Assembly (NCBI GenBank): GCA_015067435.1 | Contig: SVMM01000002.1 | Location: 62,001-126,000 of the forward strand | Reading direction: 5' to 3' | Length of the DNA stretch: 64,000 nucleotides | Source: Oscillospiraceae bacterium | GTDB taxonomy: Bacteria > Bacillota > Clostridia > Oscillospirales > Oscillospiraceae | In this document: one piece after another, positions 50,934 through 61,500 of the stretch | Layout: each line of letters starts with the position of its first letter | Position numbering within the stretch: position 1 is the first letter of the stretch | Notes under the pieces: generated by a model | What the model was told of the DNA's origin: nothing | Seen by the model: the letters and a program-made list of their open reading frames with translations, nothing else | Databases searched by the model: none | Made by a program: the position numbers and the translations under genes

Positions 50934-51587
50934 TTAAAAAATGAGATTCACCATGGCGTTGAACACGGCGGAGACAGCCTTGCCGAGAAAACCGTCCAGG
51001 GCGCCGAAGAAGATCAACGCGTAGAGGATAAAAACGCCGTAGCGCTCGTAGTACATCAGCTTTTCATACGCCGCGTCCGGCAGTACGGCAAACAGCACCT
51101 TGGAGCCGTCCAGCGGCGAGATCGGCAGCAGATTGAACACGCCCAGGCCCACGTTGAGAGCGGCGAGCGTTTCCAGAAACACGAAAAACCAGCCCCACGC
51201 CGCCGTGTCGGGCGCGTGATAGAGAACCGCGCGGCAGAGCAGCAGCGAAACAAGGGCAAAGAGCAGGTTGGACGCCGGACCCGCCAGCGCGGTCATCGCC
51301 ATCCCCTGCTTTGGGTTCTTGAAATACCGCATATCCACCGGCACGGGCTTCGCCCAGCCGAAGCCGAGCGTCAGCATGGCGGCAAGGCCGAACCAGTCGA
51401 TGTGGTGCAGCGGATTGAGGCTCAGCCTGTTTCGCTTCTTCGCCGTCGGATCGCCCAACGCATAGGCGGCGAGCGCGTGGCAGGTCTCGTGCACCGTCAG
51501 GCACAGCAGCACCGCAATCAGCCGCAGGAATGCGCGCAGCATCGCCGTGCGGTCCAGCGAGCTCCAGAATTCGGCAAAATCGTTCAA
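50934..51587 (-). CDS. M50 (site-2 protease) family membrane metalloprotease
   Basis: A membrane protein of ~217 aa with the zinc motif HExxH (VHETCHALAAYALGD), the SLNPLHHID block and the later NLLPISPLDGSK with the third ligand Asp. This is the YwhC/rhomboid-independent S2P group with unknown substrate. The start is uncertain: TTG at 51587 has GGGAG at 8 nt and fits the promoter position; longer starts up to 51632 lack ribosome sites. Confidence 0.85.
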   Translation of the reverse strand: MNDFAEFWSSLDRTAMLRAFLRLIAVLLCLTVHETCHALAAYALGDPTAKKRNRLSLNPLHHIDWFGLAAMLTLGFGWAKPVPVDMRYFKNPKQGMAMTALAGPASNLLFALVSLLLCRAVLYHAPDTAAWGWFFVFLETLAALNVGLGVFNLLPISPLDGSKVLFAVLPDAAYEKLMYYERYGVFILYALIFFGALDGFLGKAVSAVFNAMVNLIF

Positions 51588-51644
51588 TGCAGTTTCTCCC
51601 GTGCCGTTATGCATATTAAGCGCATGATACACTTAATTTAAAAT

Positions 51645-51673
51645 AGTATACCAGTTTTCGCCTGCATTTACAA
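51645..51673 (-). promoter_or_regulatory. Promoter of the M50-scpA-scpB operon
   Basis: On the minus strand TTGTAA (51668-51673), 17 bp, TATACT (51645-51650), with transcription starting near 51638. A tandem 18-bp repeat lies 7 bp upstream of the -35. Confidence 0.65.
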
Positions 51674-51680
51674 GTGATTT

Positions 51681-51716
51681 TTGCAATTTATCCGTCACGT
51701 GCAATTTTCCCGTCAC
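51681..51716. repeat. Tandem 18-bp direct repeat next to the -35 box
   Basis: Two head-to-tail copies (51681-51698 and 51699-51716) agree at 15 of 18 positions, each ending in ccgtcac with a tgcaattt core. They lie between the ligA stop and the promoter of the scp operon. Position and spacing suit a regulator binding side by side on two sites. Confidence 0.5.
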
Positions 51717-51743
51717 TCTCTCCGCGAGAAAACGCCGCATCGC

Positions 51744-53780
<2,037 letters not shown>

Positions 53781-54470
53781 CTATCCTTGGTTCATCACGT
53801 ATTCCTCCGCGGTGTCGCGGATGTTGTCCGAATGAAAATAGGTGTAATTCTCCGGTACGCTGCCGACGATGACCGTTTCGGCGACGGTAAAGCTGTTGCT
53901 CACGCGCGTCGCCGTGGAAAAACCCGGCAGCAGGATGCCCACCGAGACGTCCACCACCAGCATGATCCGGTGGCGCGTCTGGTTGATGCCCGCGTCGGTG
54001 AACTCATTTTCAAAATGCGCGCTCGGCGAGCCGACTGACTGCATCCGCACGGTGACGGACGGCCCGCGTCCCGCCAGCAGCGGCGAACCGGTCAGCGTGC
54101 CCGCAGGGATCGACAGCTCCCGCGTGTCCACCTCGCTCATCCGCTCCAGCACCTCGGCAAGGATCGCGGATTGCAGGCGGTTGAACGCCGCCATGTTGCT
54201 TTTGACCGCGACGATGCGCCCCTCGACGTCCTTTTCCAGCGAAATGAGGCTGTCATAGTCCACATTTCCGTCATACACCGTCTCGTTGACCGCGGCAGTA
54301 ACGATGCGTGTCACCGTATTTGCCACGCGCGCGGCGGCGAGGCTGGTCAGAATCGGCTTCAAATGCGACGCCGCAACTGCCGCGAGCACAAGAAGCGCCA
54401 GCGCAAGCGCCGCGGCGCTCAGCAGCAGCTTATCCTTCCTTGAGAGCGTCCGGCGCATATACCTGCGCAT
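53781..54470 (-). CDS. yunB: Sporulation protein YunB
   Basis: A 229-aa protein with an N-terminal membrane helix (about residues 16-38) followed by the YunB pattern (VNETVYDGNVDYDSLISLEKD, IPAGTLTGSPLLAGRGP, FENEFTDAGINQTRHRI). In Bacillus yunB is a SigE-controlled gene whose loss mildly impairs sporulation. It lies between murD and ligA. Confidence 0.9.
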   Translation of the reverse strand: MRRYMRRTLSRKDKLLLSAAALALALLVLAAVAASHLKPILTSLAAARVANTVTRIVTAAVNETVYDGNVDYDSLISLEKDVEGRIVAVKSNMAAFNRLQSAILAEVLERMSEVDTRELSIPAGTLTGSPLLAGRGPSVTVRMQSVGSPSAHFENEFTDAGINQTRHRIMLVVDVSVGILLPGFSTATRVSNSFTVAETVIVGSVPENYTYFHSDNIRDTAEEYVMNQG

Positions 54471-54510
54471 ATCCCCACCTCATGGCAGGGTATGCGCTCC
54501 GTTTGTCCCC

Positions 54511-55893
54511 TTATGCCTCCAGCGCGTTGACCATCTGCTTGAAGACCTTGCCGCGCTCCATGAAGTTCGCGAACTGGTCAAACGCCGCGCAGGCGGGCGA
54601 AAGCGTCACAACGTCGCCGGACTGCGCCCGCGCCGCCGCGAGGTCGACCGCCTCCTGCAGCGTTTTGCACTCGACCATCTCCGGCTCGCCTCGGAAGCCC
54701 TCATAGCCCGTGACCGCCGCGCGGATGGCATCCGCCGTCGCGCCGCAGAGGATCAGGAGCTTCACATGCTCGATGATCTCCGGCGCAAGCGGTGCAAAGG
54801 GAATATGCTTGTCATAGCCGCCGGCAATGAGGATCACCTTCTCCGGGAACGAGCGGAGGCCCGCGATGGTGCGCGTGGGGCTGGACGCGATGGAATCGTT
54901 GTACCAGCGCACGCCGCGGCGCTCGCGCACCAGCTCGATGCGGTGCTCGACGCCGGCAAACTCCGCGGCGACCTTCCGGATCACCTCGTCCGGCACCAGA
55001 CCGTCCACAGCCGTGATCGCCGCGCAGTAGTTTTCGACGTTGTGCTGACCGGGGATGCGGATACCGGAGGTCTTGAGCACCTCGCGCTCCTCCCCGCCGC
55101 GGCGCAGCCAGATCGCCCCGCCGCGCACGAACGCGCCGTCCGCCGTCTCGCTCCGGCGGGAAAACAGCCGCACGCGTCCCGGCGCCTTTTCGGACAGTCC
55201 GCGCGTAATGTCGTTATCGAGGTTGAAGACGGCGATATCGTCCGCGCCCTGATGGCGGAAGATGTTCTCCTTCGCGGCGATGTACTCCGCCATGTCGCGG
55301 TGCACGTCCAGATGGTTCGGCGCCAGATTCGTCAGCACCGCGATATGCGGCGAGCGCGTCATATCCAGCAGCTGGAAGGACGAGAGCTCCACCACGGCAT
55401 AGTCGTCCGGCGCGATCTGATCCGCCTCCGCAAGCAGCGGATGGCCAAGGTTGCCGCCGAGCCACACGCGCTTTCCCGCCGCGCGCAGGAACTCCGAGAT
55501 GACCGTCGTGGTGGTGGTCTTCCCGTCGCTGCCGGTCACGGCGATGATCGGACAGGGGCAGACCTCAAAAAACACCTGCATCTCCGACGTGATGGCGGCG
55601 CCCAGCTCCTTGGCGCGCAGCAACGCCGGCACGTCCGGACGCATGCCCGGCGTACGGAAGACCACGTCGGCGCGCAGCTCGTCCAGATAGGTTTCGCCGA
55701 GGCGCAGCTCCGCGCCGAGCGCTTCCAGCTTTTCCGCCGTTTCGCCCAGCTTTTCGCGCTCCTTCTTGTCGCAGGCGATCGTGCGCACACCGTTTTTGCA
55801 CAACAGCTCAATGAGCGGCGTATTGCTCACGCCGATGCCGAGCACGGCGACAGTCTTGCCCTTGAGCGAACCGAGATATTCTTGCAGCTTCAT
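54511..55893 (-). CDS. murD: UDP-N-acetylmuramoyl-L-alanine:D-glutamate ligase
   Basis: A 460-aa Mur ligase with the N-terminal UDP-binding VAVLGIGVSNT, the ATP loop GSDGKTTTT, TNLAPNHLDVH and the C-terminal GGYDKHIPF and SPACAAFDQF blocks specific to MurD. It adds D-Glu to the peptidoglycan precursor. It stands apart from other mur genes here. Confidence 0.96.
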   Translation of the reverse strand: MKLQEYLGSLKGKTVAVLGIGVSNTPLIELLCKNGVRTIACDKKEREKLGETAEKLEALGAELRLGETYLDELRADVVFRTPGMRPDVPALLRAKELGAAITSEMQVFFEVCPCPIIAVTGSDGKTTTTTVISEFLRAAGKRVWLGGNLGHPLLAEADQIAPDDYAVVELSSFQLLDMTRSPHIAVLTNLAPNHLDVHRDMAEYIAAKENIFRHQGADDIAVFNLDNDITRGLSEKAPGRVRLFSRRSETADGAFVRGGAIWLRRGGEEREVLKTSGIRIPGQHNVENYCAAITAVDGLVPDEVIRKVAAEFAGVEHRIELVRERRGVRWYNDSIASSPTRTIAGLRSFPEKVILIAGGYDKHIPFAPLAPEIIEHVKLLILCGATADAIRAAVTGYEGFRGEPEMVECKTLQEAVDLAAARAQSGDVVTLSPACAAFDQFANFMERGKVFKQMVNALEA

Positions 55894-55985
55894 ATCAAAA
55901 AGTCCTTTCCGGAAAGAATGTCAACAGGGATAGTATATCGCAAACGACGGGAAATAGCAACGCGGAAGACGGCAAAATTTCTGCC

Positions 55986-56014
55986 TTGACAGGTTGTACC
56001 ATACAGGTTATAAT
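55986..56014 (+). promoter_or_regulatory. Consensus promoter of the RNase P RNA gene
   Basis: TTGACA (55986-55991), 17 bp, TATAAT (56009-56014): a perfect vegetative promoter, with transcription expected at about 56021, the first paired base of RNA helix P1. Confidence 0.9.
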
Positions 56015-56019
56015 AGCCG

Positions 56020-56480
56020 CTGCGAGTAAGACAGACAGTCGCGCATTTCCGTCGAAAGGCTGTTATGTGAGGAAAGTCCGGGCTCCACAGGGCAAGGATA
56101 ACGGGTAACGCCCGCCGAGAGCGATCTCAGGAAAAGTGCAACAGAAATAGACTGCCACGGGGTCCCCGCAAAATCGCAGATTTTGTGGGGAGAGGAGGCG
56201 CAGCGAAGTGAATGAGGCCTGCCGCTTGCGGCGGGGCGAATGATACGGAGCTTGCGCCGACGAGGCGATGGTGGAAAGGTGCGGTAAGAGCGCACCCGAC
56301 GGCGTGGAAGCGTCCGTCGCTGTAAACTCTATCCGGAGCAACACCGGTATGGAAGCGGGGGTCACTAGCCGGGCCCCAAGGCCTGCCCGGCCGCTTCCGG
56401 GGTGGCTGGATCGCGGCGGCAACGCCGCGGCTAGATAGATGACTGTCAAATACAGAACCCGGCTTACAGTTTTGCTCGTA
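56020..56480 (+). ncRNA. rnpB: RNase P RNA
   Basis: All universally conserved blocks are present in order: GAGGAAAGUCCGGGCUCC near 56069, the ACAGAAAUAGACUGCC segment near 56140, GGUGGAAAGGUGCGGUAAG near 56270, AGAUAGAUGACUGUC near 56435 and ACAGAACCCGGCUUA just after it. TGCGAG (56021-56026) can pair with CTCGTA (56475-56480) to close P1, which sets the ends to within a few bases. It looks like the common class A form. It processes tRNA 5' ends. Confidence 0.95.
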
Positions 56481-56490
56481 TCCATATGGA

Positions 56491-56516
56491 AACCGCGGCG
56501 CAGACGCGCCGCGGTT
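56491..56516. terminator. Terminator shared by rnpB and yebC
   Basis: An 11-bp GC-rich stem (56491-56501 with 56506-56516) and an AGAC loop, followed by TTCTTATTG on the plus strand and, more weakly, TCCATAT on the minus strand, lie between the convergent genes. Confidence 0.85.
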
Positions 56517-56538
56517 TTCTTATTGTATCGGTGGCGGA

Positions 56539-57273
56539 TCAGTCCTGATCCCAGTTGTGCCAGACGTTCTGCACGTCCTCGTTCTCCTCCAGGAAGTCGA
56601 TGAGCTTTTCCATGTTCTTCACGTCTTCCTCGGTCTTGAGCGCGACGTAATTCTGCGGCACCATGGAGACCTCGGCGCTGACGAATACGTAGCCCTTGTC
56701 CTCCAGCGCCTTAACGACGTCGGGAAACGCGTCGGGATCGGTCGTGATCTCGAAAACAGGGCCGTCCGCCTCAAAGTCCTCGGCACCCGCTTCGAGGGCG
56801 TCCTCCATGACCTTGTCCTCTTCATAGTCACCGTCCTCATTGTCGATGACGATGACGCCCTTGCGGTCGAAGGACCAGCTCACGCAGCCCTGCGCGCCGA
56901 GGTTGCCGCCGAACTTGTCGAAATAGTGCCGCACCTCCGGCGCCGTGCGCTGGCGGTTGTCGGTCAGCGCCTCGACGATGACGGCGACGCCGCAGGGGCC
57001 GTAGCCCTCGTAAGTGACGGACTCGTAGTTGTCGGTATTGCCCGAGCCGAGCGCCTTGTCGATCGTGCGCTTGATGTTGTCGTTGGGCATATTCGCCGCC
57101 TTCGCCTTGGCGATGACGGTCGCGAGGCGCGAGTTGTTGTTCGGATCGCCGCTGCCGCCCTGCTTGACGGCGACGATGATCTCCTTGGCGATCTTGGTGA
57201 ACGCCGCGCTGCGCTTGGCGTCGGCCGCGCCCTTGGTCTTTTGAATATTATGCCACTTGGAATGTCCGGACAT
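56539..57273 (-). CDS. YebC/PmpR family regulator
   Basis: A 244-aa protein with the invariant SGHSKWHNIQKTKGAADAKR-type N-terminus, YEGYGPCGVAVIVEALTDN and GVISWSF-like QGCVSWSFDRKG. Members bind DNA, and some have been reported to relieve ribosome stalling at proline runs. It is acidic at the C-terminus. Confidence 0.95.
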   Translation of the reverse strand: MSGHSKWHNIQKTKGAADAKRSAAFTKIAKEIIVAVKQGGSGDPNNNSRLATVIAKAKAANMPNDNIKRTIDKALGSGNTDNYESVTYEGYGPCGVAVIVEALTDNRQRTAPEVRHYFDKFGGNLGAQGCVSWSFDRKGVIVIDNEDGDYEEDKVMEDALEAGAEDFEADGPVFEITTDPDAFPDVVKALEDKGYVFVSAEVSMVPQNYVALKTEEDVKNMEKLIDFLEENEDVQNVWHNWDQD

Positions 57274-57315
57274 GGGAATCTCTCCTCTTTACAGTAGTTT
57301 CAAAAAAGCGGATAT

Positions 57316-57344
57316 ATTATAGCATAGGTTTCCGGCAAAAACAA
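57316..57344 (-). promoter_or_regulatory. Promoter of yebC
   Basis: On the minus strand TTGTTT (57339-57344), 17 bp, TATAAT (57316-57321), about 40 bp before the yebC ATG, which has GAGGAGAG upstream. Confidence 0.6.
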
Positions 57345-57352
57345 GCCGTTTT

Positions 57353-58144
57353 TTACAGGAATTTGATCGGATCGGCGTGCATTTCGGAGAGCAGTACGTC
57401 GAGCCGCGGAAACCGTTCCCGCAAAAAGCCCGCAAGCGCGGCGCAGACCGGATTTTCCGTCTCGAAATGCCCCGCGTCGATGATGTTCACGCCCAGATCG
57501 TGCGCATCCCAGAGCTGGTTGTACTTGAGATCCGCAGTCACAAAGGTGTCGCAGCCCGCGTCGACCACGTCAAGCAGCTCGCTGCCGCAGGCGCCGCCGC
57601 CCACGGCGACAAAATGCACATCGCGCCCCGCGTTCACATACCGGAGCCCGTCGCAGCGGAGCCGATCCTTCACCAGCGCGGCAAAGGCGGCGGCGTCCAT
57701 TTCCTCCGTATATCCGGCGCGGAGCAGGCCGCAGGTCCTCCCCTGCGCATCCTGCTTTTCCGCGCCGATCACACGGATATCGGTCAGCCCGAGCGTCCGC
57801 GCCAGAACGTCGTTGACGCCGCCGACGGCGCAGTCGAGGTTCGTATGCGCGTTGACGGCGGCGATATCATGCCGTGCGAGATAGAGAATGCAGCGCCCCA
57901 CGCTGTCGCGGTCTGTAACAGACTTCGGCGGCGTGAAGATCAGCGGGTGATGCGTCACGATCAACTGCGCGCCGCGCTCATGCGCCTCGCGGCAGACGTC
58001 CTCGAACGGGTCGAGCGCGACCAGCACGCGCTCCACCTCGCGCTCCGCGCGCCCGCAGAGCAGCCCGACGTTGTCCCAGTCCTCCGCGAGGCTGCGCGGC
58101 GCCCAGTCAAACAGCGCCTGTTCGATTTCCCGTACCGTTGGCAT
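57353..58144 (-). CDS. Nif3-like dinuclear metal-centre protein
   Basis: A 263-aa protein with the His-rich metal ligands of the Nif3/YqfO family: THHPLIF, the NAHTNLD segment, and a C-terminal DAGHFETE. It forms hexameric toroids; the reaction is not established. It overlaps trmK by 38 nt, as in many Firmicutes (sigA-trmK-nif3 order), and has its own AAAGGAG. Confidence 0.94.
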   Translation of the reverse strand: MPTVREIEQALFDWAPRSLAEDWDNVGLLCGRAEREVERVLVALDPFEDVCREAHERGAQLIVTHHPLIFTPPKSVTDRDSVGRCILYLARHDIAAVNAHTNLDCAVGGVNDVLARTLGLTDIRVIGAEKQDAQGRTCGLLRAGYTEEMDAAAFAALVKDRLRCDGLRYVNAGRDVHFVAVGGGACGSELLDVVDAGCDTFVTADLKYNQLWDAHDLGVNIIDAGHFETENPVCAALAGFLRERFPRLDVLLSEMHADPIKFL

Positions 58145-58841
58145 ACTCCCACTCCTTTATCATCTCTCGCAGCGCTTCCGCGTCCGCCTCCAGCTGCTCC
58201 GCCGCGCCATGGCCGGCGTTTGTACCCTTTCGGATGCCCGCGGCGGCGCGCTCCAGCTTTCGGACGCGCTCCGCGGCGTAATCGCCGTACAGCGGATCGT
58301 GTAAAAGCTCCCTGCCGCACCACGCTTCGGCGTTTGTCAAGGGATCATCCTTTCCGGATTCAACCGTGAGAACGGGATAGATGACGCCCTTGTCGAGCAC
58401 CAGCCGCTCGGCGGTGATGCGGTATCCGTTCTCTGTGAGCCCGCTGCGCAGCAGCTCCGCCTTTGTCATGGGCTGGAGCAGCAGCGTGATTCCGCTCTCC
58501 CGCAGCCACGGCGCAGCTTCCACGATTGCAAGGATCGTCTCCCCGCCCATACCTGCGACGGCGACCGTATCCGCCTGCGACGCGTCCGCGCCGTCGAGGC
58601 CCGCGCAAAGGCGCAGCTCCAAACGCTCCGCGACGCCGTATTCCTCCGCCGTGCGCCGCGCGTGATCCAGCGGCGCGGCGTTGATATCTGTCGCGATCGC
58701 GCGTTCGATCCGGCCTCTGCAGAGCAGCCAGACAGGAAGATACGCGTGGTCGGTGCCGACGTCGATCAGCCGCGCGCCCTGCGGCACGCAGTCGGCGATG
58801 CATTGCAGCCGCGGCTGAAGCCGCAGTTCCCTCTCCGCCAT
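58107..58841 (-). CDS. trmK: tRNA (adenine22-N1)-methyltransferase
   Basis: A 244-aa SAM methyltransferase with the DVGTDHAYLPV cofactor loop, ATDINAAPLDHA and a catalytic VAGMGGETI region, followed by a helical coiled-coil C-terminus. It modifies A22 of tRNAs. The start at 58841 follows AAAGGA. Confidence 0.93.
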   Translation of the reverse strand: MAERELRLQPRLQCIADCVPQGARLIDVGTDHAYLPVWLLCRGRIERAIATDINAAPLDHARRTAEEYGVAERLELRLCAGLDGADASQADTVAVAGMGGETILAIVEAAPWLRESGITLLLQPMTKAELLRSGLTENGYRITAERLVLDKGVIYPVLTVESGKDDPLTNAEAWCGRELLHDPLYGDYAAERVRKLERAAAGIRKGTNAGHGAAEQLEADAEALREMIKEWEYANGTGNRTGAV

Positions 58842-58857
58842 ATTCCGTCCTTTCGCA

Positions 58858-58890
58858 ATAAGACGCATACGGAAACCGTATGCGTCTTAT
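58858..58890. terminator. Perfect 15-bp stem between the DUF1858 gene and trmK
   Basis: The arms 58858-58872 and 58876-58890 are perfectly complementary with a 3-nt loop. It lies 17 bp after the DUF1858 stop. The T-run after it is poor (TTATTGCG), and it directly abuts the trmK ribosome site, so it may also affect trmK translation. Confidence 0.5.
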
Positions 58891-58906
58891 CTCGTGATTG
58901 ATGCCG

Positions 58907-59140
58907 TCAGGCCTCCGCGGTCTCGTCAAAATCGCGGTTGGCTTCCTCGTTGACGATTTCCAGCAGCTTGTCCATCTGCTCGTCGGCAAGGCCGTGAACC
59001 ATGCACGCTTCCTCGACCGTCTCGCCGCGGCTGGACGGGCAGCCCAGGCAATGCATCCCGATGGAAAAGAAAATAGGCGCCGTCTGCGGCGCGATATCGA
59101 GGATATCGCCGATCACGGTGTCTTTGGTGATTTGGATCAT
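58907..59140 (-). CDS. DUF1858 domain protein
   Basis: A 77-aa protein. The core (VIGDILDIAPQTAPIFFSIGMHCLGCPSSRGETVEEAC) holds the conserved C-x-x-C of DUF1858, related to hybrid-cluster or ScdA-like N-terminal domains, probably a metal or redox site. The start at 59140 follows GGAGG. A disulfide-disproportionation or carrier role is guessed in the literature for related domains; none is shown here. Confidence 0.85.
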   Translation of the reverse strand: MIQITKDTVIGDILDIAPQTAPIFFSIGMHCLGCPSSRGETVEEACMVHGLADEQMDKLLEIVNEEANRDFDETAEA

Positions 59141-59260
59141 TTCGTTTACCTCCGCTTGCAAACTGCACGCATAGTGTATCCCATCTTTCGCGTTTTTTCA
59201 ATAGGTAAATCAAATAAGGTATACGCCGAATGCCGTCGTTTTTTTGCGCACGAATAAAAA

Positions 59261-59282
59261 ACACCCGCCCGAAGGCGGATGT
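59261..59282 (-). terminator. Terminator after the zinc-ribbon gene
   Basis: A 9-bp stem with a UUCG tetraloop on the minus strand followed by TTTTTT, 12 bp after the stop. This is a strong intrinsic terminator. Confidence 0.92.
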
Positions 59283-59294
59283 TTTTCTTGTTTT

Positions 59295-59576
59295 TTACTG
59301 CTGCTCAGCACGCATCTTCGCGAAGCAGTCGCTGCAGTAGACCGGACGATCCGTCTTCGGCTCGAACGGAACGCGAGCCTCGCCGCCGCAATTCGCGCAA
59401 ACAGCGGTGAAGTACTCACGCGGGCCGCGGGCGGCGTTCTTGCGAGCGTCGCGGCAGGCCTTGCAGCGCTGCGGCTCATTCTGGAAGCCGCGCTCGGCAT
59501 AGAACTCCTGCTCGCCGGCGGTGAATACGAACTCGTTGCCGCATTCCTTGCAGACTAAGGTCTTGTCTTCGTACAT
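59295..59576 (-). CDS. Zinc-ribbon protein with two CxxC modules
   Basis: A 93-aa protein. The first half (DKTLVC-KEC, FVFTAGEQEFYAERGF, RCKACR) is the short zinc-ribbon found in many bacterial small proteins; the second (VCANCGG ... VYCSDCF) is a CxxC-type zinc domain. In total there are four CxxC pairs, suggesting two zinc ions. Function unknown; RNA- or protein-binding is likely. Confidence 0.88.
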   Translation of the reverse strand: MYEDKTLVCKECGNEFVFTAGEQEFYAERGFQNEPQRCKACRDARKNAARGPREYFTAVCANCGGEARVPFEPKTDRPVYCSDCFAKMRAEQQ

Positions 59577-59689
59577 TTTTTTACCCTCTCTTTGAATTTG
59601 GAAAACTATAACAAGCAGATGCGATTCTGCCTATTATCCACTTAACAGCCATATCCTTCGATACGGCAAAGCGTTGGCACGGCGCCTTT

Positions 59690-60331
59690 TCAGCGCCTGC
59701 TGCCGTCGCCCGAATGAAGCTGCTGTGCCGTCTTCCGCCGCACGCGCTGCACGGCGTTGTCCACAGACTTGGGCGGCTTGCCCACGATTTTGGCGATCTC
59801 CTGACAGGAGAGGCCGTCCAGATAATACCCCAGAATCCTTGCTTCAAATTCGGACAACTGCTTTGCTGTGCTCTCCAGCACGCTCTCCACATAGTCCCGA
59901 TCGGCAATCAACAGCTCGGGGTCCGTATGAGATACGTCGAAAGCACCGGCTGTGTAGGAATTGCTGTCAAAGAAAGGGTGATCCAGAGAAACCGATTGAT
60001 TGAGCGGAGCATGCTTGTCCCGGGCCGCCGCGCGCAGCGCGGAGAACAGGCGGTTCCGGATGCAGACCTCCGCAAAGGTACGGAAAGATGCGGACTTCCC
60101 CTCGCGATACTCGCGGATCGCCTGGATGAGTCCGAACATACCCTCCTGAATGAGATCCTCCCCGTCCCCGCCGGTCAGAAACAACGGACGGGCGCAGGCA
60201 CGAACCAGCGCATAATAACGTGTGACAAGGATCTCTTCCGCATTCGCGTTCCCCGCGCTTGCCTGCGCGCAGAGCTCCTCATCCGAACACTCGTCCGGCC
60301 CATTTGGAATCTCAATACATTTTCGCACCAT
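59690..60331 (-). CDS. sigH: Sporulation sigma factor SigH
   Basis: A 213-aa sigma-70 factor with region 2 (YALVRACARPLFLTGGDGEDLIQEGMFGLIQAI), a linker with the SigH-typical FDSNSYTAGA segment, and region 4 (YYLDGLSCQEIAKIVGKPPKSVDNAVQRVRRK). SigH directs early sporulation genes including spo0A and spoIIA. The N-terminus is a little shorter than in Bacillus. No ribosome site precedes the ATG, and the best promoter places the transcript start at the ATG, suggesting a leaderless mRNA. Confidence 0.93.
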   Translation of the reverse strand: MVRKCIEIPNGPDECSDEELCAQASAGNANAEEILVTRYYALVRACARPLFLTGGDGEDLIQEGMFGLIQAIREYREGKSASFRTFAEVCIRNRLFSALRAAARDKHAPLNQSVSLDHPFFDSNSYTAGAFDVSHTDPELLIADRDYVESVLESTAKQLSEFEARILGYYLDGLSCQEIAKIVGKPPKSVDNAVQRVRRKTAQQLHSGDGSRR

Positions 60332-60336
60332 AACGC

Positions 60337-60366
60337 ATTATACCTGTATGATTTTTTATTTGTCAA
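60337..60366 (-). promoter_or_regulatory. Promoter of sigH
   Basis: On the minus strand TTGACA (60361-60366), 18 bp, TATAAT (60337-60342). Only five bases separate the -10 from the sigH ATG. The plus strand over the -35 reads TTTGTCAAGAA, a two-mismatch relative of the Spo0A box TTTGTCGAAAA; this is weak evidence only. Confidence 0.65.
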
Positions 60367-60426
60367 GAAGAAAGTCAAAAGAAAAGATAAATTTTTTTCA
60401 ATTTTTTTGGAATATGTCAATAAACG

Positions 60427-61482
60427 TCAAAATGTGAGCTGCTCTCCCCCGTCCGAAAGCCCGCTCGGCACGGATAAGCCGAGGTGCTCATATGCCTTCC
60501 TGGTGACGCAGCGCCCGCGCGGCGTGCGCGTGAGGAACCCAAGCTGCATCAGGTACGGCTCGTAGACGTCCTCCAGCGTGACAGACTCCTCGCCGATGGT
60601 CGCGGCAAGCGTCTCCAGACCCACGGGACCGCCGCCATAGTTCTCGATGATCGAGCCGAGCATCCGCCTATCGATGGGGTCAAGCCCCAGAAAGTCGATC
60701 TCCAGCGCGCGCAGCGCCTCGTCCGCGACGGCACGGGTGATGACGCCGTTTGCCCGGACGTCCGCGAAGTCACGCACGCGGCGCAGCATCCGGTTCGCGA
60801 TGCGCGGCGTGCCGCGGGAGCGGCGCGCGATCTCCAACGCGCCCTCCGGCTCGATTTCCACATCGAGGATGCCCGCGGAGCGGGTGACGATCTGGCACAG
60901 CTCCTCCGGCGTGTAGAGCTCCAGTCGCAGCGTGACGCCAAAGCGGTCGCGCAGCGGCGCGGAGAGCTGCCCCGCGCGCGTGGTCGCGCCGATGAGCGTA
61001 AAGTGCGGCAGATCAAGGCGGATCGAGTTTGCGCTCGGCCCCTTGCCGATGATGATATCAATGGCGTAATCCTCCATCGCCGGATAGAGGATCTCCTCCA
61101 CCGCGCGGTTGAGGCGGTGAATCTCATCGACAAACAGGATGTCGTTTTCGTTGAGGTTGGTCAGCAGCGCCGCCAGATCGCCCGCCTTTTCGATCGCAGG
61201 GCCCGAGGTGATGCGGATGCCCGCGCCCATCTCCTGCGCGATGATGCCCGCAAGCGTCGTCTTTCCGAGTCCCGGAGGCCCGTGCAGCAGGACGTGGTCG
61301 AGCGATTCGCCGCGCTTTTTCGCCGCGGCGATGAAGACGGAGAGGTTTCCCTTCGCCTTTTCCTGCCCGATATACTCCCGCAGTGTCTTCGGGCGCAGCG
61401 AGCCCTCCTGCGAGTCCTCCTGCAGGAAGGTCTTTGCCACCAGCGGCTCCTCATAGATATCCGTGCCGAAATCAATGCTCAT
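60427..61482 (-). CDS. ruvB: Holliday junction branch migration helicase RuvB
   Basis: A 351-aa AAA+ motor: [11 protein letters not shown], Walker [10 protein letters not shown], Walker B FVDEIHRL, sensor ATTRAG and a C-terminal winged helix ([16 protein letters not shown]). It drives branch migration with RuvA. It follows a small membrane protein gene rather than ruvA directly. Confidence 0.97.
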   Translation of the reverse strand: MSIDFGTDIYEEPLVAKTFLQEDSQEGSLRPKTLREYIGQEKAKGNLSVFIAAAKKRGESLDHVLLHGPPGLGKTTLAGIIAQEMGAGIRITSGPAIEKAGDLAALLTNLNENDILFVDEIHRLNRAVEEILYPAMEDYAIDIIIGKGPSANSIRLDLPHFTLIGATTRAGQLSAPLRDRFGVTLRLELYTPEELCQIVTRSAGILDVEIEPEGALEIARRSRGTPRIANRMLRRVRDFADVRANGVITRAVADEALRALEIDFLGLDPIDRRMLGSIIENYGGGPVGLETLAATIGEESVTLEDVYEPYLMQLGFLTRTPRGRCVTRKAYEHLGLSVPSGLSDGGEQLTF

Positions 61483-61500
61483 CGCATCGTCTCCCTTATC

